Shown here one piece after another: positions 31,420 to 41,543 of a DNA stretch of 64,000 nt (the stretch's first letter is position 1; every line of letters begins with the position of its first letter). The translations under genes and the position numbers were made by a program. Under the pieces are notes generated by a model. It saw nothing but the letters and a program-made list of their open reading frames with translations, did not search any database and was not told where the DNA came from. Source of the DNA: Paenibacillus sp. FSL R5-0766 (lineage in GTDB: Bacteria; Bacillota; Bacilli; Paenibacillales; Paenibacillaceae); contig NZ_CP150227.1 in the NCBI RefSeq assembly GCF_037971845.1, forward strand, positions 806,001-870,000. Reading direction: 5' to 3'.

Positions 31420-32292
31420 ATGGCACTGTCCACTGCGGCAGATCTCGTTAAAGCACCTCTGTTATATAAAGGAAAAGTACGTGAATTGTACGATCTGGGT
31501 GAACATTTTCTAATCGTGGTTACCGACCGAATCTCGGCATTTGATTACGTGCTGGACCCGGCAGTTCCCGAGAAAGGAAACGTACTGAACAAACTCAGCA
31601 GTTTCTGGTTTGAACTGACGGGTGACATGATGGCGAATCACGTCGTTCATACCGATGTGAATCAACTGGGTGATCTCATCACAGACCCTGAATTGCTCAA
31701 AGACCGCATCATGGTAACCCGCAAAGCAGAACGCATTGATATTGAATGTGTCGTGCGTGGATACATCACGGGTGGGGGATGGAGACAATACGAGACGAGT
31801 GGTGAAGTGAATGGCATTAAACTGCCTGATGGACTTCGCAAAAACGCCAAGCTCGAAGTTCCCATTTTCACCCCGGCAGCCAAAAACGATGTTGGTCACG
31901 ATGAGGACATCCCAATGGATCGCATGAAAGAACTGGTGGGAGACGGACTTGCAATGGAGCTTCAGGAAAAAAGTCTGCGCCTGTACGAATTCGCTCGTGA
32001 CTATTGCGATCAGCGTGGCATCATTCTGGCAGATTGCAAATTCGAGTTCGGCATCGTGGATGGCAAGGTCATCCTGATTGACGAAATCTTCACGCCAGAC
32101 GCTTCACGCTTCTGGGCCAAAGAGAATTATGAACTCGACATCGAGATCGACAGCATGGATAAAGAGCCAGTGCGCACCTATCTCGCTGGAACCGATTGGG
32201 ACAAGAACAGCAAACCCGATCCACTCCCACAAGCGGTAGTTGAAGCAACAACCGCAAGATACGTCGATATTTATAACCGTTTAACGAAATAA
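31420..32292 (+). CDS. purC: Phosphoribosylaminoimidazole-succinocarboxamide (SAICAR) synthase
   Basis: 290 residues from the ATG at 31420, supported by GAAGGTGA upstream. The open frame 39 codons longer overlaps the repeat element and is not conserved. PurC joins CAIR and aspartate with ATP. 'YKGKVRELYDLG' is the N-terminal ATP-site motif, and 'IECVVRGYITG' and 'LADCKFEFG' are family blocks. At 290 residues it is longer than the roughly 240-residue Bacillus PurC, with an extended C-terminal part like the forms of about 300 residues found elsewhere. Gaps with repeats lie on both sides. Confidence 0.95.
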   Translation: MALSTAADLVKAPLLYKGKVRELYDLGEHFLIVVTDRISAFDYVLDPAVPEKGNVLNKLSSFWFELTGDMMANHVVHTDVNQLGDLITDPELLKDRIMVTRKAERIDIECVVRGYITGGGWRQYETSGEVNGIKLPDGLRKNAKLEVPIFTPAAKNDVGHDEDIPMDRMKELVGDGLAMELQEKSLRLYEFARDYCDQRGIILADCKFEFGIVDGKVILIDEIFTPDASRFWAKENYELDIEIDSMDKEPVRTYLAGTDWDKNSKPDPLPQAVVEATTARYVDIYNRLTK

Positions 32293-32313
32293 TAACGTTT
32301 GAGCGAGAGCTAT

Positions 32314-32434
32314 GGGAAAGTTTGGCTTTCGATCGCTGTTGCCCCCGGAATGTTTTGATTAGAATCCTTTTTTCAAAAGGAAACATTCCGGTTGCAAAGG
32401 CGAGCACTTCGTTTCTCTAGCTCAAATCTTTCCC
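32314..32434 (-). repeat. Dispersed hairpin repeat, copy D (inverted, purC-purS gap)
   Basis: 121 bases read on the minus strand: outer arms GGGAAAG and CTTTCCC, then GCTCGCCTTTGCAACCGGAATGTTT (in part) facing AAAACATTCCGGGGGCAACAGCGATCG. It shares the GAAGY-TCGCCTTT and CAGCGATCG blocks with the other copies, but the helices are rewritten: TTGC/GCAA where copy A has TTAT/ATAA. It is the only copy opposite to the pur genes. Confidence 0.72.
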
Positions 32435-32435
32435 T

Positions 32436-32595
32436 CCGCCAGTGTTCAAACTGGTGGGTGAGGCAATTAAGAGCGGTGGCTTCCCACAGGTAGGGGAAGC
32501 CTGAAAAATTAAGAGAATTAAATTCACTAATTACTAAAGTAACTTAAAGACCATTAATTGTTTCAAGTAATGGTCAGGCTAGACCATTACCCACC
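32436..32595 (+). promoter_or_regulatory. Branched RNA candidate in the purC-purS leader
   Basis: GGTGGGT (32453-32459) and ACCCACC (32589-32595) can close a multi-branch structure. It contains the hairpin GGCTTCCC/GGGAAGCC (32478-32501) and three alternating segments, GACCATTA, TAATGGTC, GACCATTA (32549, 32568, 32582), which allow two mutually exclusive eight-pair hairpins. It matches no aptamer I recognise. The function is unknown. Confidence 0.4.
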
Positions 32596-32646
32596 GTGCA
32601 ACGTAAAAGGTTTAGGCCTTTAAGAAACGTCGCATGGACTAGCGGA

Positions 32647-32770
32647 GGGGCGGAATTGTTCTTAAAGGAGCGAAGCGTTCGCCTTTGTCCCCGGGTTTTG
32701 ACCGCAGAGCGGGCCAAAACAATCCAAAAAACCTGGGGACAACAAGCGACCGGAAAGAACAATCCGCCCC
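32647..32770 (+). repeat. Dispersed hairpin repeat, copy C (purC-purS gap)
   Basis: 124 bases with outer arms GGGGCGGA-TTGTTCTT and AAGAACAATCCGCCCC, then GCGAAGCGTTCGCC, TTTGTCCCC facing GGGGACAA, and the tip CCGC/GCGG. The same unpaired blocks as copy A are kept (GGAGCGAAGCGT and CGGAAAG). Nearly every helix differs in sequence from copy A but stays paired. It ends 78 bases before purS. Confidence 0.8.
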
Positions 32771-32848
32771 GGAGCAAGCACCAAAGTCACTTTTTTTAAC
32801 AGCGTAAAGCATTTATCCCGTTCATTACTGAGGAGGAACATAAGGATC

Positions 32849-33094
32849 ATGATCAAAGCAACCGTATATGTCACTATTAAGCAAAGCGTACTCGACCCGC
32901 AAGGCGTAGCTGTTCAAGGAGCCCTGCATTCAATGGGATTCAACGAAGTGGAAAGTGTACGGATCGGTAAAGTCATGGAACTGAACCTGGATACAACAGA
33001 TCGTGCGGAAGCGGAGAAACGTTTGAAAGTCATGTGTGAAAAGCTGCTGGCCAACACCGTTGTTGAAGATTACCGCTACGAATTGGAGGGTTAA
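32849..33094 (+). CDS. purS: FGAM synthase subunit PurS
   Basis: 81 residues, the small scaffold subunit of formylglycinamidine ribonucleotide synthetase. It dimerises and holds PurL and PurQ together so ammonia passes from PurQ to PurL. '[20 protein letters not shown]' and the '[12 protein letters not shown]' strand are typical PurS. TGAGGAGGAACAT lies before the ATG. It is preceded by the 556-base structured gap and followed four bases later by purQ. Confidence 0.96.
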   Translation: MIKATVYVTIKQSVLDPQGVAVQGALHSMGFNEVESVRIGKVMELNLDTTDRAEAEKRLKVMCEKLLANTVVEDYRYELEG

Positions 33095-33098
33095 TCTC

Positions 33099-33788
33099 AT
33101 GAAATTTGCAGTTCTTGTGTTCCCTGGCTCCAACTGCGACATCGACTGTTATAAGGCAGTGGAAGATGCCATTGGGCAAGAAGTTGATTATGTATGGCAC
33201 ACGGCTACAGATCTATCGGCTTATGATTGTATTTTAGTTCCGGGTGGTTTCTCTTATGGTGACTACTTGCGTTGTGGAGCGATTTCCCGCTTTGCACCGG
33301 TAATGAACGAGGTAGCGAAAGCTGCTGAACAAGGTAAATATATTTTGGGTATTTGCAACGGATTCCAGATCCTGACGGAAGCGGGATTGCTTCCAGGTGC
33401 ATTGATCCGTAACACTTCCTTGAAATTCCGTTGTCACGATACAGTATTGAAAGTGGCGAATGCAGATACACCATTTACACGTGACTATGCACCAGGCGAA
33501 GAGATTATCATCCCGATTGCTCACGGTGAAGGCAACTATTATTGCGACGAGGAGACGCTCGCGAGTCTGCAAGCGAACAACCAGATCGTATTTACGTACG
33601 GGACCAACCCGAACGGTTCCCTGGGTGATATTGCAGGAGTCTGTAACGAGGCTGGAAACGTGGTCGGCATGATGCCGCATCCAGAGCGTGCAGTGGATTC
33701 ACTGTTTGGTTCGGAAGACGGCAAACGTATGTTTACATCTATTTTGAAAGCATGGAGGGATCGGCATGACGCAGCAGCTATCCGCTAA
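33099..33788 (+). CDS. purQ: FGAM synthase glutaminase subunit PurQ
   Basis: 229 residues, a class I glutamine amidotransferase that supplies ammonia to PurL. The N-terminal '[16 protein letters not shown]', nucleophile Cys in '[10 protein letters not shown]' (about residue 86) and the C-terminal 'MMPHPERA' are diagnostic. The ATG at 33099 follows GGAGGG; the frame extends upstream only within purS. It overlaps purL by 23 bases, so production of the two subunits is probably coupled. Confidence 0.97.
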   Translation: MKFAVLVFPGSNCDIDCYKAVEDAIGQEVDYVWHTATDLSAYDCILVPGGFSYGDYLRCGAISRFAPVMNEVAKAAEQGKYILGICNGFQILTEAGLLPGALIRNTSLKFRCHDTVLKVANADTPFTRDYAPGEEIIIPIAHGEGNYYCDEETLASLQANNQIVFTYGTNPNGSLGDIAGVCNEAGNVVGMMPHPERAVDSLFGSEDGKRMFTSILKAWRDRHDAAAIR

Positions 33789-36009
33789 GGAACCAACAGC
33801 AGAACAGGTCGCAGAACATAAACTTTACGCACAAATGGGCGTATCTGACAGCGAGTATGAGCTGATCTGTGAGTTCATGGGGCGCAAGCCAAACTACACG
33901 GAAATTGGTGTGTTCAGTGTAATGTGGTCCGAGCATTGTGCTTATAAAAACTCCAAGCCATTGCTGCGCCGTTTCCCAACCACTGGACCACGTGTCCTGA
34001 TGGGACCTGGTGAAGGTGCCGGTATCGTCGATATCGGTGATAACCAGGCCGTTGTATTCAAAATTGAAAGCCATAACCATCCTTCCGCGGTTGAGCCTTA
34101 TCAAGGTGCGGCAACGGGTGTGGGCGGCATTATCCGTGATATTTTCTCCATGGGCGCAAGACCAGTAGCATTGTTGAACTCCCTTCGTTTCGGCAAGCTG
34201 GAGAGCGATCGCGTTAAATATTTGTTCGAACATGTGGTAGCGGGTATTGCTGGATACGGTAACTGTATCGGTATTCCTACGGTTGCGGGCGAAGTCATGT
34301 TTGATGAGAGCTACGAAGGTAATCCACTGGTTAACGCCATGTGTGTGGGTCTGATTGATCATGACAAGATCCAGCGCGGCGTAGCTAAAGGTGTAGGTAA
34401 CCCTGTGTACTATGTTGGGCCGCCAACTGGCCGTGATGGTATTCATGGAGCAACCTTTGCATCGGTTGAATTAACGGAAGAATCCGAGTCCCAACGGACA
34501 GCGGTTCAGGTCGGTGATCCGTTTATGGAGAAACTGGTGATGGAATCCTGTCTGGAATTGATCGACACGGGCATTGTGCTCGGGATTCAGGATATGGGAG
34601 CTGCCGGTCTGACATGTTCGAGTGCAGAGATGGCAAGTAAAGCAGGTAACGGTCTGGAACTGTATCTGGATCAGGTGCCACAGCGTGAAGAAGGCATGAC
34701 GCCTTACGAGATGATGTTGTCCGAGTCCCAGGAACGGATGTTGTTCGTTGTTGAGCCGAAGGATGAGGCGCAGGCGATGGAAATCTTTGAACGTTGGGGC
34801 GTGATCTGTGCCAAAGTTGGCAAAGTAACGGATGATGGTCGTCTGAAATTGATTCACCACGGCGAAGTGGTCGGAGATATGCCGGTAACGGCTTTGGTTG
34901 ACGAATGTCCAGTGTATGACAAACCTTCTTCTGTACCTGCCTACTACGAGCAAAGTGCTTCCATCGACACGCTTCGTTACGACGAAGTGTCGGATCTCGG
35001 CGGAGCGCTGAAACAAGTGCTGGCTTCACCAACCGTAGCGAGTAAAAAATGGGTGTATGATCAATACGATTACATGGTGCGTACAAGCACTGCCGTTCGT
35101 CCTGGTTCGGATGCAGCCGTAGTTACGATTCGTGGCACACGCAAAGGTCTCGCGATGACAACGGACTGTAATGGACGTTATGTGTACCTTGATCCTGAAG
35201 TTGGTGGACGGATTGCCGTAAGTGAAGCAGCGCGTAACATTGTATGTTCTGGTGCTGAGCCGCTGGCGATCACGGATAACCTGAACTTCGGTAACCCGGA
35301 GAAGCCGGATATTTTCTGGCAAATGGAGAAGGCGGTAGACGGTATGGCGGAAGCTTGCCGTGTACTGGATACGCCGGTCATCGGTGGTAACGTAAGTCTG
35401 TATAACGAAAACGCCAAAGGCTCCATCTATCCAACGCCAGTTGTCGGTATGGTAGGTCTCGTTCATGATACGGATCATATCACGACACAAGCATTCAAAT
35501 CCGAAGGTGATGTTATCATCCTCCTCGGTGAAACAAAAGCTGAACTGGGTGGCAGCGAGCTGCAATACGCGGTTCATGGTCAGACGGAAGGTCGTCCACC
35601 AGAATTGAACTTGCAAACGGAAAAAGCATTGCTGGGAACTGTGCTGGAAGCTATTCAATCCGGTCTCGTTCGCTCGGCACATGATTTGTCTGAAGGCGGC
35701 TTGGCTGTAGCACTCGCAGAATCTTGTATCAGCGGTAACGTAGGAGCACAGGTGAATGTGGAGACTGCATTGCGTGCAGATCACGCCCTGTTCAGTGAGA
35801 GCCAATCCCGTATCTTGTTGTCGGCTACGCCAGAGCAAGCGGGTAAACTTGAAGCATTTGTACGTGAGCGCGGTGTACCTGTAGCTGTGATTGGACGTGT
35901 AGAAGGAAGTAACCTGACGATTGAATTGAACGGAACATCAGCCGTGAGCGAACCTGTAGGAGGTTTGGCTCAGGTCTGGGAGGATGCGATTCCATGTCTC
36001 ATGAACTGA
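33766..36009 (+). CDS. purL: FGAM synthase large subunit PurL
   Basis: 747 residues, the small PurL form that needs PurS and PurQ. It converts FGAR to FGAM using ATP. Blocks seen: '[13 protein letters not shown]' (about residue 48), '[17 protein letters not shown]' with the ATP/metal site, 'GDPFMEK', '[14 protein letters not shown]', and the second AIRS-like half with 'TTDCNGRYV' and '[16 protein letters not shown]'. It starts inside purQ and ends inside purF (16-base overlap). The ATG follows GGAGGGATCGGC. Confidence 0.98.
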   Translation: MTQQLSAKEPTAEQVAEHKLYAQMGVSDSEYELICEFMGRKPNYTEIGVFSVMWSEHCAYKNSKPLLRRFPTTGPRVLMGPGEGAGIVDIGDNQAVVFKIESHNHPSAVEPYQGAATGVGGIIRDIFSMGARPVALLNSLRFGKLESDRVKYLFEHVVAGIAGYGNCIGIPTVAGEVMFDESYEGNPLVNAMCVGLIDHDKIQRGVAKGVGNPVYYVGPPTGRDGIHGATFASVELTEESESQRTAVQVGDPFMEKLVMESCLELIDTGIVLGIQDMGAAGLTCSSAEMASKAGNGLELYLDQVPQREEGMTPYEMMLSESQERMLFVVEPKDEAQAMEIFERWGVICAKVGKVTDDGRLKLIHHGEVVGDMPVTALVDECPVYDKPSSVPAYYEQSASIDTLRYDEVSDLGGALKQVLASPTVASKKWVYDQYDYMVRTSTAVRPGSDAAVVTIRGTRKGLAMTTDCNGRYVYLDPEVGGRIAVSEAARNIVCSGAEPLAITDNLNFGNPEKPDIFWQMEKAVDGMAEACRVLDTPVIGGNVSLYNENAKGSIYPTPVVGMVGLVHDTDHITTQAFKSEGDVIILLGETKAELGGSELQYAVHGQTEGRPPELNLQTEKALLGTVLEAIQSGLVRSAHDLSEGGLAVALAESCISGNVGAQVNVETALRADHALFSESQSRILLSATPEQAGKLEAFVRERGVPVAVIGRVEGSNLTIELNGTSAVSEPVGGLAQVWEDAIPCLMN

Positions 36010-37472
36010 CGACAGGACCGTTGTGGACAGGCGATTATTATAATGAAGGGTCCGGCAAGGAAGGACTCGACAAATTGAAGGAAGAATGCGGCGTGTTCGG
36101 GGTGTTCAGGCACCCTGACGCGGCTTCGCTCTCCTATTATGGACTGCATGCGCTGCAACATCGGGGCGAAGAAAGTGCAGGCATGTGTGTGAGTGATGGC
36201 AGCCAGTTTAACTATCATCGCGGCATGGGTCTGGTGAAGGAAGTGTTCACCAAAGACCTGATGCAGACGTTGACCGGGGATATTTCCATTGGACATGTCC
36301 GTTATTCAACAAGTGGTGACAGTAAACTGACGAACGCACAGCCATTGGTATTCAAATACCGTGATGGCGATTTGGCAGTAGCGACCAACGGAAACATTGT
36401 AAATGCACCCACGATTCGGCGTGAGCTGGAGCAGAGTGGGTCCATTTTTCAAACAACAAGTGATACCGAGGTCATTGCGCATCTGATTGCACGATCCTCC
36501 AAAGGGCTTGTGGAAGCGGCAAAAGAGGCATTCCAGCGCATTGTGGGCGGTTATGCATTTCTGATCATGACCAATGACAAGCTGCTTGTGGCTTCTGATC
36601 CGCACGGACTTCGTCCGCTGACGATGGGTAAGCTGGGAGATGCGTATCTGTTTGCATCCGAGACGTGTGCACTGGAAACAATTGGTGCAGAGTTAATTCG
36701 TGATATTGAACCGGGTGAACTGCTTGTGCTGGATGCGGATGGTCTACATGAGGATCGCTTCGATCATCATAAACACCGCAAGGCATTATGCGCGATGGAA
36801 TATATATATTTTGCTCGTCCGGATAGTGATATGAATGGTGCGAATCAGCATGCTGCCCGTAAACGGATGGGAAGCCGGATGGCGATTGAGTCGTTTGTGG
36901 ATGCGGACTTGGTTACGGGGGTACCAGATTCCAGCATCTCGGCGGCGATTGGATACGCTGAACAGACAGGTATTCCGTATGAGATGGGTATGATCAAAAA
37001 TAAATACACCGGACGTACGTTTATCCAGCCAAGCCAGGAATTGCGGGAGCAGGGCGTGAAGATGAAGCTGAGCGCTGTGCGCCGCGTTGTAGAAGGCAAA
37101 CGTGTGGTTATGATTGACGATTCCATTGTACGTGGAACAACTTCCCGGCGGATCGTGAACATGCTGCGTGATGCAGGAGCTACCGAGGTCCATGTACGCA
37201 TTACATCACCACCTTTCAAAAACCCGTGTTTCTATGGCATAGATACCCCGGATAGCCGTGAATTGATCGCCTCACAACTGTCGGTGGAAGAAATTTGCCG
37301 TGAGATTAATGCGGATTCCCTGTCGTTCCTCAGTCCGGATGGACTGATAGCATCGATTCAGGGAGATAATCAGGATGATCCCAAAGGCGGGCTTTGCCTC
37401 GCATGTTTTGATCATGATTACCCAACCCGCCTCGATTTTGGCGGCGAGGAAAAATTCGGCTGCAGCTGTTAG
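35994..37472 (+). CDS. purF: Amidophosphoribosyltransferase (Bacillus-type, Fe-S form)
   Basis: 492 residues. It commits PRPP to purine synthesis by making phosphoribosylamine. It is a propeptide form: the N-terminal nucleophile Cys32 in '[10 protein letters not shown]' would be exposed by cutting 31 residues, longer than the roughly 11 of Bacillus. An in-frame TTG four codons before the Cys, behind AAGGAAGGA, is a possible shorter start. The PRTase motif '[16 protein letters not shown]' is present. C-terminal cysteines ('CLACFDHD', 'GCSC') fit the structural 4Fe-4S cluster. GGGAGG inside purL serves the ATG. A GC-rich tandem repeat begins right after its stop. Confidence 0.97.
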   Translation: MSHELTTGPLWTGDYYNEGSGKEGLDKLKEECGVFGVFRHPDAASLSYYGLHALQHRGEESAGMCVSDGSQFNYHRGMGLVKEVFTKDLMQTLTGDISIGHVRYSTSGDSKLTNAQPLVFKYRDGDLAVATNGNIVNAPTIRRELEQSGSIFQTTSDTEVIAHLIARSSKGLVEAAKEAFQRIVGGYAFLIMTNDKLLVASDPHGLRPLTMGKLGDAYLFASETCALETIGAELIRDIEPGELLVLDADGLHEDRFDHHKHRKALCAMEYIYFARPDSDMNGANQHAARKRMGSRMAIESFVDADLVTGVPDSSISAAIGYAEQTGIPYEMGMIKNKYTGRTFIQPSQELREQGVKMKLSAVRRVVEGKRVVMIDDSIVRGTTSRRIVNMLRDAGATEVHVRITSPPFKNPCFYGIDTPDSRELIASQLSVEEICREINADSLSFLSPDGLIASIQGDNQDDPKGGLCLACFDHDYPTRLDFGGEEKFGCSC

Positions 37473-37698
37473 CCCTCAAGCCCCGCTTTGCGGAGCAACA
37501 GGGGTTAGGCAACCAGGCGAAGCAAGCTGCCCCCGGGCCAAGTCCGAGCCCTTAAGCCCCGCTTTGCGGAGCAACAGGGGTCAGGCAGCCGAGCGAAGCA
37601 GCTGCCCCCGGGCCAAGCCCGCGCCCTTAAGCCCCGCTTTGCGGAGCAACAGGGGCTAGGGCAGCCAGGAGAAGCAGCTGCCCAGCGGGCTTGCCCCG
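37473..37698 (+). repeat. GC-rich tandem repeat, three units of 75-76 bases, purF-purM gap
   Basis: Units start at 37473, 37549 and 37624, each with CCCTNAAGCCCCGCTTTGCG. Each unit holds a CCCC/GGGG-closed hairpin around GCTTTGCGGAGCAACA and a second hairpin of the GGCAGC/GCTGCC type. The third unit is diverged at its end, and a further CCCCGC/GCGGGG hairpin follows (to about 37716). The array begins at the base after the purF stop and is transcribed with the operon. Confidence 0.85.
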
Positions 37699-37914
37699 CA
37701 GCGTAGCTGAGCGGGGTTCGCCGACCGATGGCTTGCAGCCAACGGAATCAGCGAACAATCCCGCGAGATCACGCACGAACCAACCATAGCAAGATCACAC
37801 CAGCCACCTCTGCACCGCTTTTTTGGCGGGTGTCCAGAGGGCCTGCCAAGGTCCTATGGGGTCCTCCCGGGCGGGAGGATTTAGGTGGGGCGAAAAAAAA
37901 GGAGATGATTCCAC
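37699..37914 (+). other. Remainder of purF-purM gap
   Basis: About 215 bases with no convincing gene. It holds the hairpin CCTCCCG/CGGGAGG (about 37864-37880) without a T tract, then the purM ribosome site. Confidence 0.5.
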
Positions 37915-38955
37915 TTGTCTGAAGCATATAAAAAGGCCGGCGTTGATATCGCGGCAGGTAATGAAGCGGTTGAACGGATGAAAAAACACGTGAAGCGTAC
38001 CTTCCGTCCGGAAGTGATGACAGATCTGGGAGGCTTTGGCGCCCTGTTCGGTTTGAACAAAGATAAATACGATGAGCCGGTGCTTGTATCCGGTACGGAT
38101 GGCGTAGGCACCAAGCTGAAAATTGCATTTGCCATGGACCGTCACGATACCATCGGAATCGACGCGGTAGCGATGTGTGTGAACGACATTGTGGTACAGG
38201 GTGCAGAACCACTCTTCTTCCTTGACTATCTGGCATGTGACAAAGTCATTCCTGAGAAGATCGAAGCTATTGTTGCGGGAATCGCTGAAGGCTGTCATCA
38301 ATCGGGTTGTGCGCTGATCGGTGGAGAGACGGCGGAGATGCCAGGCATGTACAGTGAAGGTGAATACGATATTGCCGGATTCACGGTGGGTATCGTGGAC
38401 AAAGCAAAGATCATCAACGGTACAACCATCGCCCCTGGCGACACAGTGATTGGACTTGCCTCTAGCGGTGTGCACAGTAACGGATTCTCGCTGGTACGCA
38501 GACTTTTGTTGGAAGATGCGGGACTTGATCTGCATGATGAAGTAGCGGAACTGGGCGGTAAGCTGGGTGATTCCCTGCTGGAACCTACAAAGATCTATGT
38601 TAAATCCCTGTTGTCCCTGCTGGAAAAAGTAAAAGTAAAAGGCATGGCACACATTACAGGTGGTGGCTTTATCGAGAATATCCCACGTATGTTGCCAAGC
38701 AACGTGAATGTGGATATTGACTACGGTTCTTGGCCGATCCTGCCGATCTTCAACCTGTTACAGGAAAAGGGAGCTGTCTCAAACCGTGACATGTTCACCA
38801 CATTTAACATGGGTGTTGGGCTTGTACTGGTCGTTAATGAAGCAGATGCAACAGAAGCGCTGCAACAATTGAAAGCATCTGGTGAAGAAGCGTACATCAT
38901 TGGCCGAGTTACTGAAGGAGATGCGCGAGTAACCTTCACGGGAGCGGATGTTTAA
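37915..38955 (+). CDS. purM: Phosphoribosylformylglycinamidine cyclo-ligase (AIR synthase)
   Basis: 346 residues. It closes the imidazole ring, FGAM to AIR, with ATP. The TTG start at 37915 is supported by AAAGGAGATGA ten bases upstream and gives the standard N-terminus '[16 protein letters not shown]'. '[15 protein letters not shown]' (about residue 60), '[17 protein letters not shown]' and '[14 protein letters not shown]' are PurM signatures. The stop overlaps the purN start by one base (TAATG). It resumes the operon after the 442-base GC-rich gap. Confidence 0.97.
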   Translation: MSEAYKKAGVDIAAGNEAVERMKKHVKRTFRPEVMTDLGGFGALFGLNKDKYDEPVLVSGTDGVGTKLKIAFAMDRHDTIGIDAVAMCVNDIVVQGAEPLFFLDYLACDKVIPEKIEAIVAGIAEGCHQSGCALIGGETAEMPGMYSEGEYDIAGFTVGIVDKAKIINGTTIAPGDTVIGLASSGVHSNGFSLVRRLLLEDAGLDLHDEVAELGGKLGDSLLEPTKIYVKSLLSLLEKVKVKGMAHITGGGFIENIPRMLPSNVNVDIDYGSWPILPIFNLLQEKGAVSNRDMFTTFNMGVGLVLVVNEADATEALQQLKASGEEAYIIGRVTEGDARVTFTGADV

Positions 38956-39572
38956 TGGCGAACTACCGCATAGCTGTGTTTGCCTCGGGTGAAGGGTCCA
39001 ACTTTCAGTCATTGGTCGATGCAGTACGAAACGGTGGGCTGAATGCATCCGTTGATCTGCTCGTGTGTGATAAACCGGCTGCACGTGTTGTGCAGCGGGC
39101 ACAGGACGCAGGCGTGGACTGTCATCTGTTTACTCCGAAAAATTATGCTTCCCGTGAAGCCTATGAGGCAGAGATCGTGGAAGTGCTTGAATCCAAAAAG
39201 ATCGACTTGGTTGTTCTTGCGGGATATATGAGATTGTTGACTTCGGTTGTGGTGGATCGTTACGCAGGGCGGTTGATTAACATCCATCCGTCCTTGCTAC
39301 CGGCATTTGCAGGCAAGGACGCGATTGGACAGGCATTGGAATACGGCGTGAAAGTTACGGGCGTGACCGTGCACTTTGTGGACGGAGGAATGGATACCGG
39401 ACCGATTATTGCCCAGCATCCGGTTCCCATTTTGCCAGAGGATACGCCTGAGTCAATCAGCCGTTCCATTCATGCGGCTGAACAGCAGTTATACCCTGAA
39501 GTGGTTTCCTGGTTCGCGCAAGGTCTGGTTCAATTAGACGGACGTCACGTCACTGTTAACAAGCCGGTTTGA
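38955..39572 (+). CDS. purN: Phosphoribosylglycinamide formyltransferase
   Basis: 205 residues. It transfers a formyl group from 10-formyl-THF to GAR. 'AVFASGEGSNFQSL' is the GAR phosphate-binding start. 'VLAGYMRLL', 'NIHPSLLPAF' (catalytic Asn-His) and 'VHFVDGGMDTGPII' with the catalytic Asp complete the folate site. No ribosome site is separate from the purM coupling. A 295-base gap with repeat copy B separates it from purH. Confidence 0.97.
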   Translation: MANYRIAVFASGEGSNFQSLVDAVRNGGLNASVDLLVCDKPAARVVQRAQDAGVDCHLFTPKNYASREAYEAEIVEVLESKKIDLVVLAGYMRLLTSVVVDRYAGRLINIHPSLLPAFAGKDAIGQALEYGVKVTGVTVHFVDGGMDTGPIIAQHPVPILPEDTPESISRSIHAAEQQLYPEVVSWFAQGLVQLDGRHVTVNKPV

Positions 39573-39608
39573 TATAAGTTGAAATTTTTTTTACACATTA
39601 ACGAAGAG

Positions 39609-39719
39609 GACAGAAATAAGCTGGAGAAGCAAAGCGCTCGCCTTTATCACCGGATTTTCCCTTAAAGAAAAGGGAATCAAAAAATCTGGGGATAACAGCG
39701 ATTGGAAGGTTATTCTGTC
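39609..39719 (+). repeat. Dispersed hairpin repeat, copy B (purN-purH gap)
   Basis: 111 bases, the same length as copy A and nearly identical, including GACAGAA/TTCTGTC ends, TTTATC-CCGGATTTT and AAAAAATCTGGGGATAACAGCGAT (in part). The tip differs but still pairs: CCCTT/AAGGG in place of CACTTT/AAAGTG. Both A and B are followed by CATCGGAGTG, so the element may extend about ten bases further. Confidence 0.8.
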
Positions 39720-39867
39720 ATCGGAGTGTCCCGTGTAAACATCTTGGTTCAACTTCTATAACAGAAGTCGAATATTGGTACGCATTTTGTGATATTTCTC
39801 GGGAAATAAATCGGCTGTGTTTCGTCAGGAAACGCGAAGCCATGGGACATTAAAGGAGGAGCATATT

Positions 39868-41415
39868 GTGAGTATCAAAAGAGCGCTGGTTAGCGTATCG
39901 GATAAAACGGGCATCGTGGACTTTTGCCGCGAGCTGTCGCAAATGGGTGTGGAGATTATTTCGACAGGAGGTACAAGCAGCCTGTTGTCGAAGGAAGGCG
40001 TACCTGTCATCGGAATTTCGGATGTGACCGGATTTCCGGAAATCATGGACGGACGTGTCAAAACATTACATCCGGCAGTTCATAGTGGGTTGTTGGCTGT
40101 GCGTGATAACGAAGAGCACACACGCCAGATGGAAGAACTCGGTCTCGGCTATATCGATCTGGTTGTCGTGAACCTGTACCCATTCCAAGAGACTATTGCG
40201 AAACCGGATGTGGCATACGAAGATGCCATCGAGAACATCGATATTGGCGGTCCAACGATGCTTCGCTCGGCAGCCAAAAACCATGCCTTTGTCAGTGTCG
40301 TTGTAGACGCATCTGATTACAGCCAAGTGCTGGAGGAAGTGCGCCACGATGGAGACACAACTCTAGAAACTCGCAAACGGCTTGCGGCAAAAGTGTTCCG
40401 TCATACGGCGGCTTACGATGCACTCATCTCCGATTACCTGTCCAACGTAAATGGCGATCCACTGCCAGAGCGTCTGACGGTTACTTACGAAAAACTCCAG
40501 GATTTGCGTTACGGCGAAAATCCACATCAGCAGGCGGCATTCTACCGCAAACCGCTGGCTGCTCAAGATACGTTGACAACAGCCGAGCAATTGCATGGCA
40601 AAGAGTTGTCTTACAATAACATCAACGATGCTAACGCAGCATTGCAGATTGTCAAAGAATTTGAAGAACCAGCCGTTGTCGCGGTTAAACATATGAACCC
40701 ATGCGGCGTAGGTATTGGCGCAAGTATCTATGAAGCTTACAGCAAGGCATATGCTGCAGATCCAACGTCTATCTTTGGTGGCATTGTGGCAGCAAACCGC
40801 ATTATCGACAGCGATACAGCAGGCAAATTGAGCGAGATTTTCCTGGAAATCGTACTTGCCCCTGACTTTACGCAAGAAGCTCTCGATATCCTGACGAAGA
40901 AGAAAAACATTCGTTTGCTCAAAACGGGCGAACTAAATGCTGCTCGTAAACGGGAAAGCCAATTCGTGGTTACGTCCATCGACGGCGGCATGATCGTGCA
41001 ACAGTCGGATGTGCATTCCATTGAAGCGAGCGAGCTGAACGTGGTAACGGATCGTGCACCATCGGAAGAAGAACTGAAACAGCTGTTGTTTGGCTGGAAA
41101 GTAGTTAAACACGTGAAATCCAATGCGATTGTACTTGCTGCGAATGATATGACCGTAGGTGTGGGCGCTGGACAAATGAATCGTGTGGGTGCAGCCAAAA
41201 TTGCGATTGAGCAAGCGGGCGAGCAAGCAAAAGGTGCTATTCTGGCATCCGATGCGTTCTTCCCAATGGGTGATACGCTGGAACTGGCAGCAAAAGCCGG
41301 AATTACAGCAGTAATTCAACCTGGTGGTTCGATCAAAGATGAAGAATCCATCAAAGTAGCGAATGAATACGGAATTGCCATGGTCTTCACAGGCGTTCGT
41401 CACTTCAAACACTAG
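39868..41415 (+). CDS. purH: Bifunctional AICAR transformylase / IMP cyclohydrolase
   Basis: 515 residues from the GTG at 39868 behind AAAGGAGGAGC. The N-terminal IMP cyclohydrolase domain (about 1-195) starts '[13 protein letters not shown]' and has 'STGGTSSLL' and '[13 protein letters not shown]'. The C-terminal transformylase domain has '[13 protein letters not shown]', '[11 protein letters not shown]' with the catalytic Lys-His, and '[12 protein letters not shown]'. It performs the last two steps to IMP. The frame is open upstream only as an artefact. A terminator lies directly after the stop, before purD. Confidence 0.97.
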   Translation: MSIKRALVSVSDKTGIVDFCRELSQMGVEIISTGGTSSLLSKEGVPVIGISDVTGFPEIMDGRVKTLHPAVHSGLLAVRDNEEHTRQMEELGLGYIDLVVVNLYPFQETIAKPDVAYEDAIENIDIGGPTMLRSAAKNHAFVSVVVDASDYSQVLEEVRHDGDTTLETRKRLAAKVFRHTAAYDALISDYLSNVNGDPLPERLTVTYEKLQDLRYGENPHQQAAFYRKPLAAQDTLTTAEQLHGKELSYNNINDANAALQIVKEFEEPAVVAVKHMNPCGVGIGASIYEAYSKAYAADPTSIFGGIVAANRIIDSDTAGKLSEIFLEIVLAPDFTQEALDILTKKKNIRLLKTGELNAARKRESQFVVTSIDGGMIVQQSDVHSIEASELNVVTDRAPSEEELKQLLFGWKVVKHVKSNAIVLAANDMTVGVGAGQMNRVGAAKIAIEQAGEQAKGAILASDAFFPMGDTLELAAKAGITAVIQPGGSIKDEESIKVANEYGIAMVFTGVRHFKH

Positions 41416-41434
41416 AGCGAAAAAGGTTTAATAA

Positions 41435-41483
41435 GGGGTGTCGCCAGTCATACTTATGACTTATGGTACACCCCCTCTTTTTT
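41435..41483 (+). terminator. Intercistronic terminator between purH and purD
   Basis: GGGGTGT (41435-41441) pairs with ACACCCC (41468-41474), enclosing the small hairpin GTCATA/TATGAC, followed by CTCTTTTTT. It begins 20 bases after the purH stop, within an otherwise continuous operon. Confidence 0.8.
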
Positions 41484-41543
41484 AGGTTTTTAACAGACAT
41501 TAGCGTAACAAATCCAGTTATGCACGGAGGGGGAACAGAACGA

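Noticed and set aside
33778..35838. Long minus-strand frames of 150-270 codons opposite purL and purF
   Set aside because: They mirror the codon pattern of the real genes, lack ribosome sites and encode Cys/His/Phe-rich unlikely proteins.
37473..37698. CRISPR array
   Set aside because: The repeat units are contiguous at 75-76 bases with no unique spacers, and no cas genes are present.
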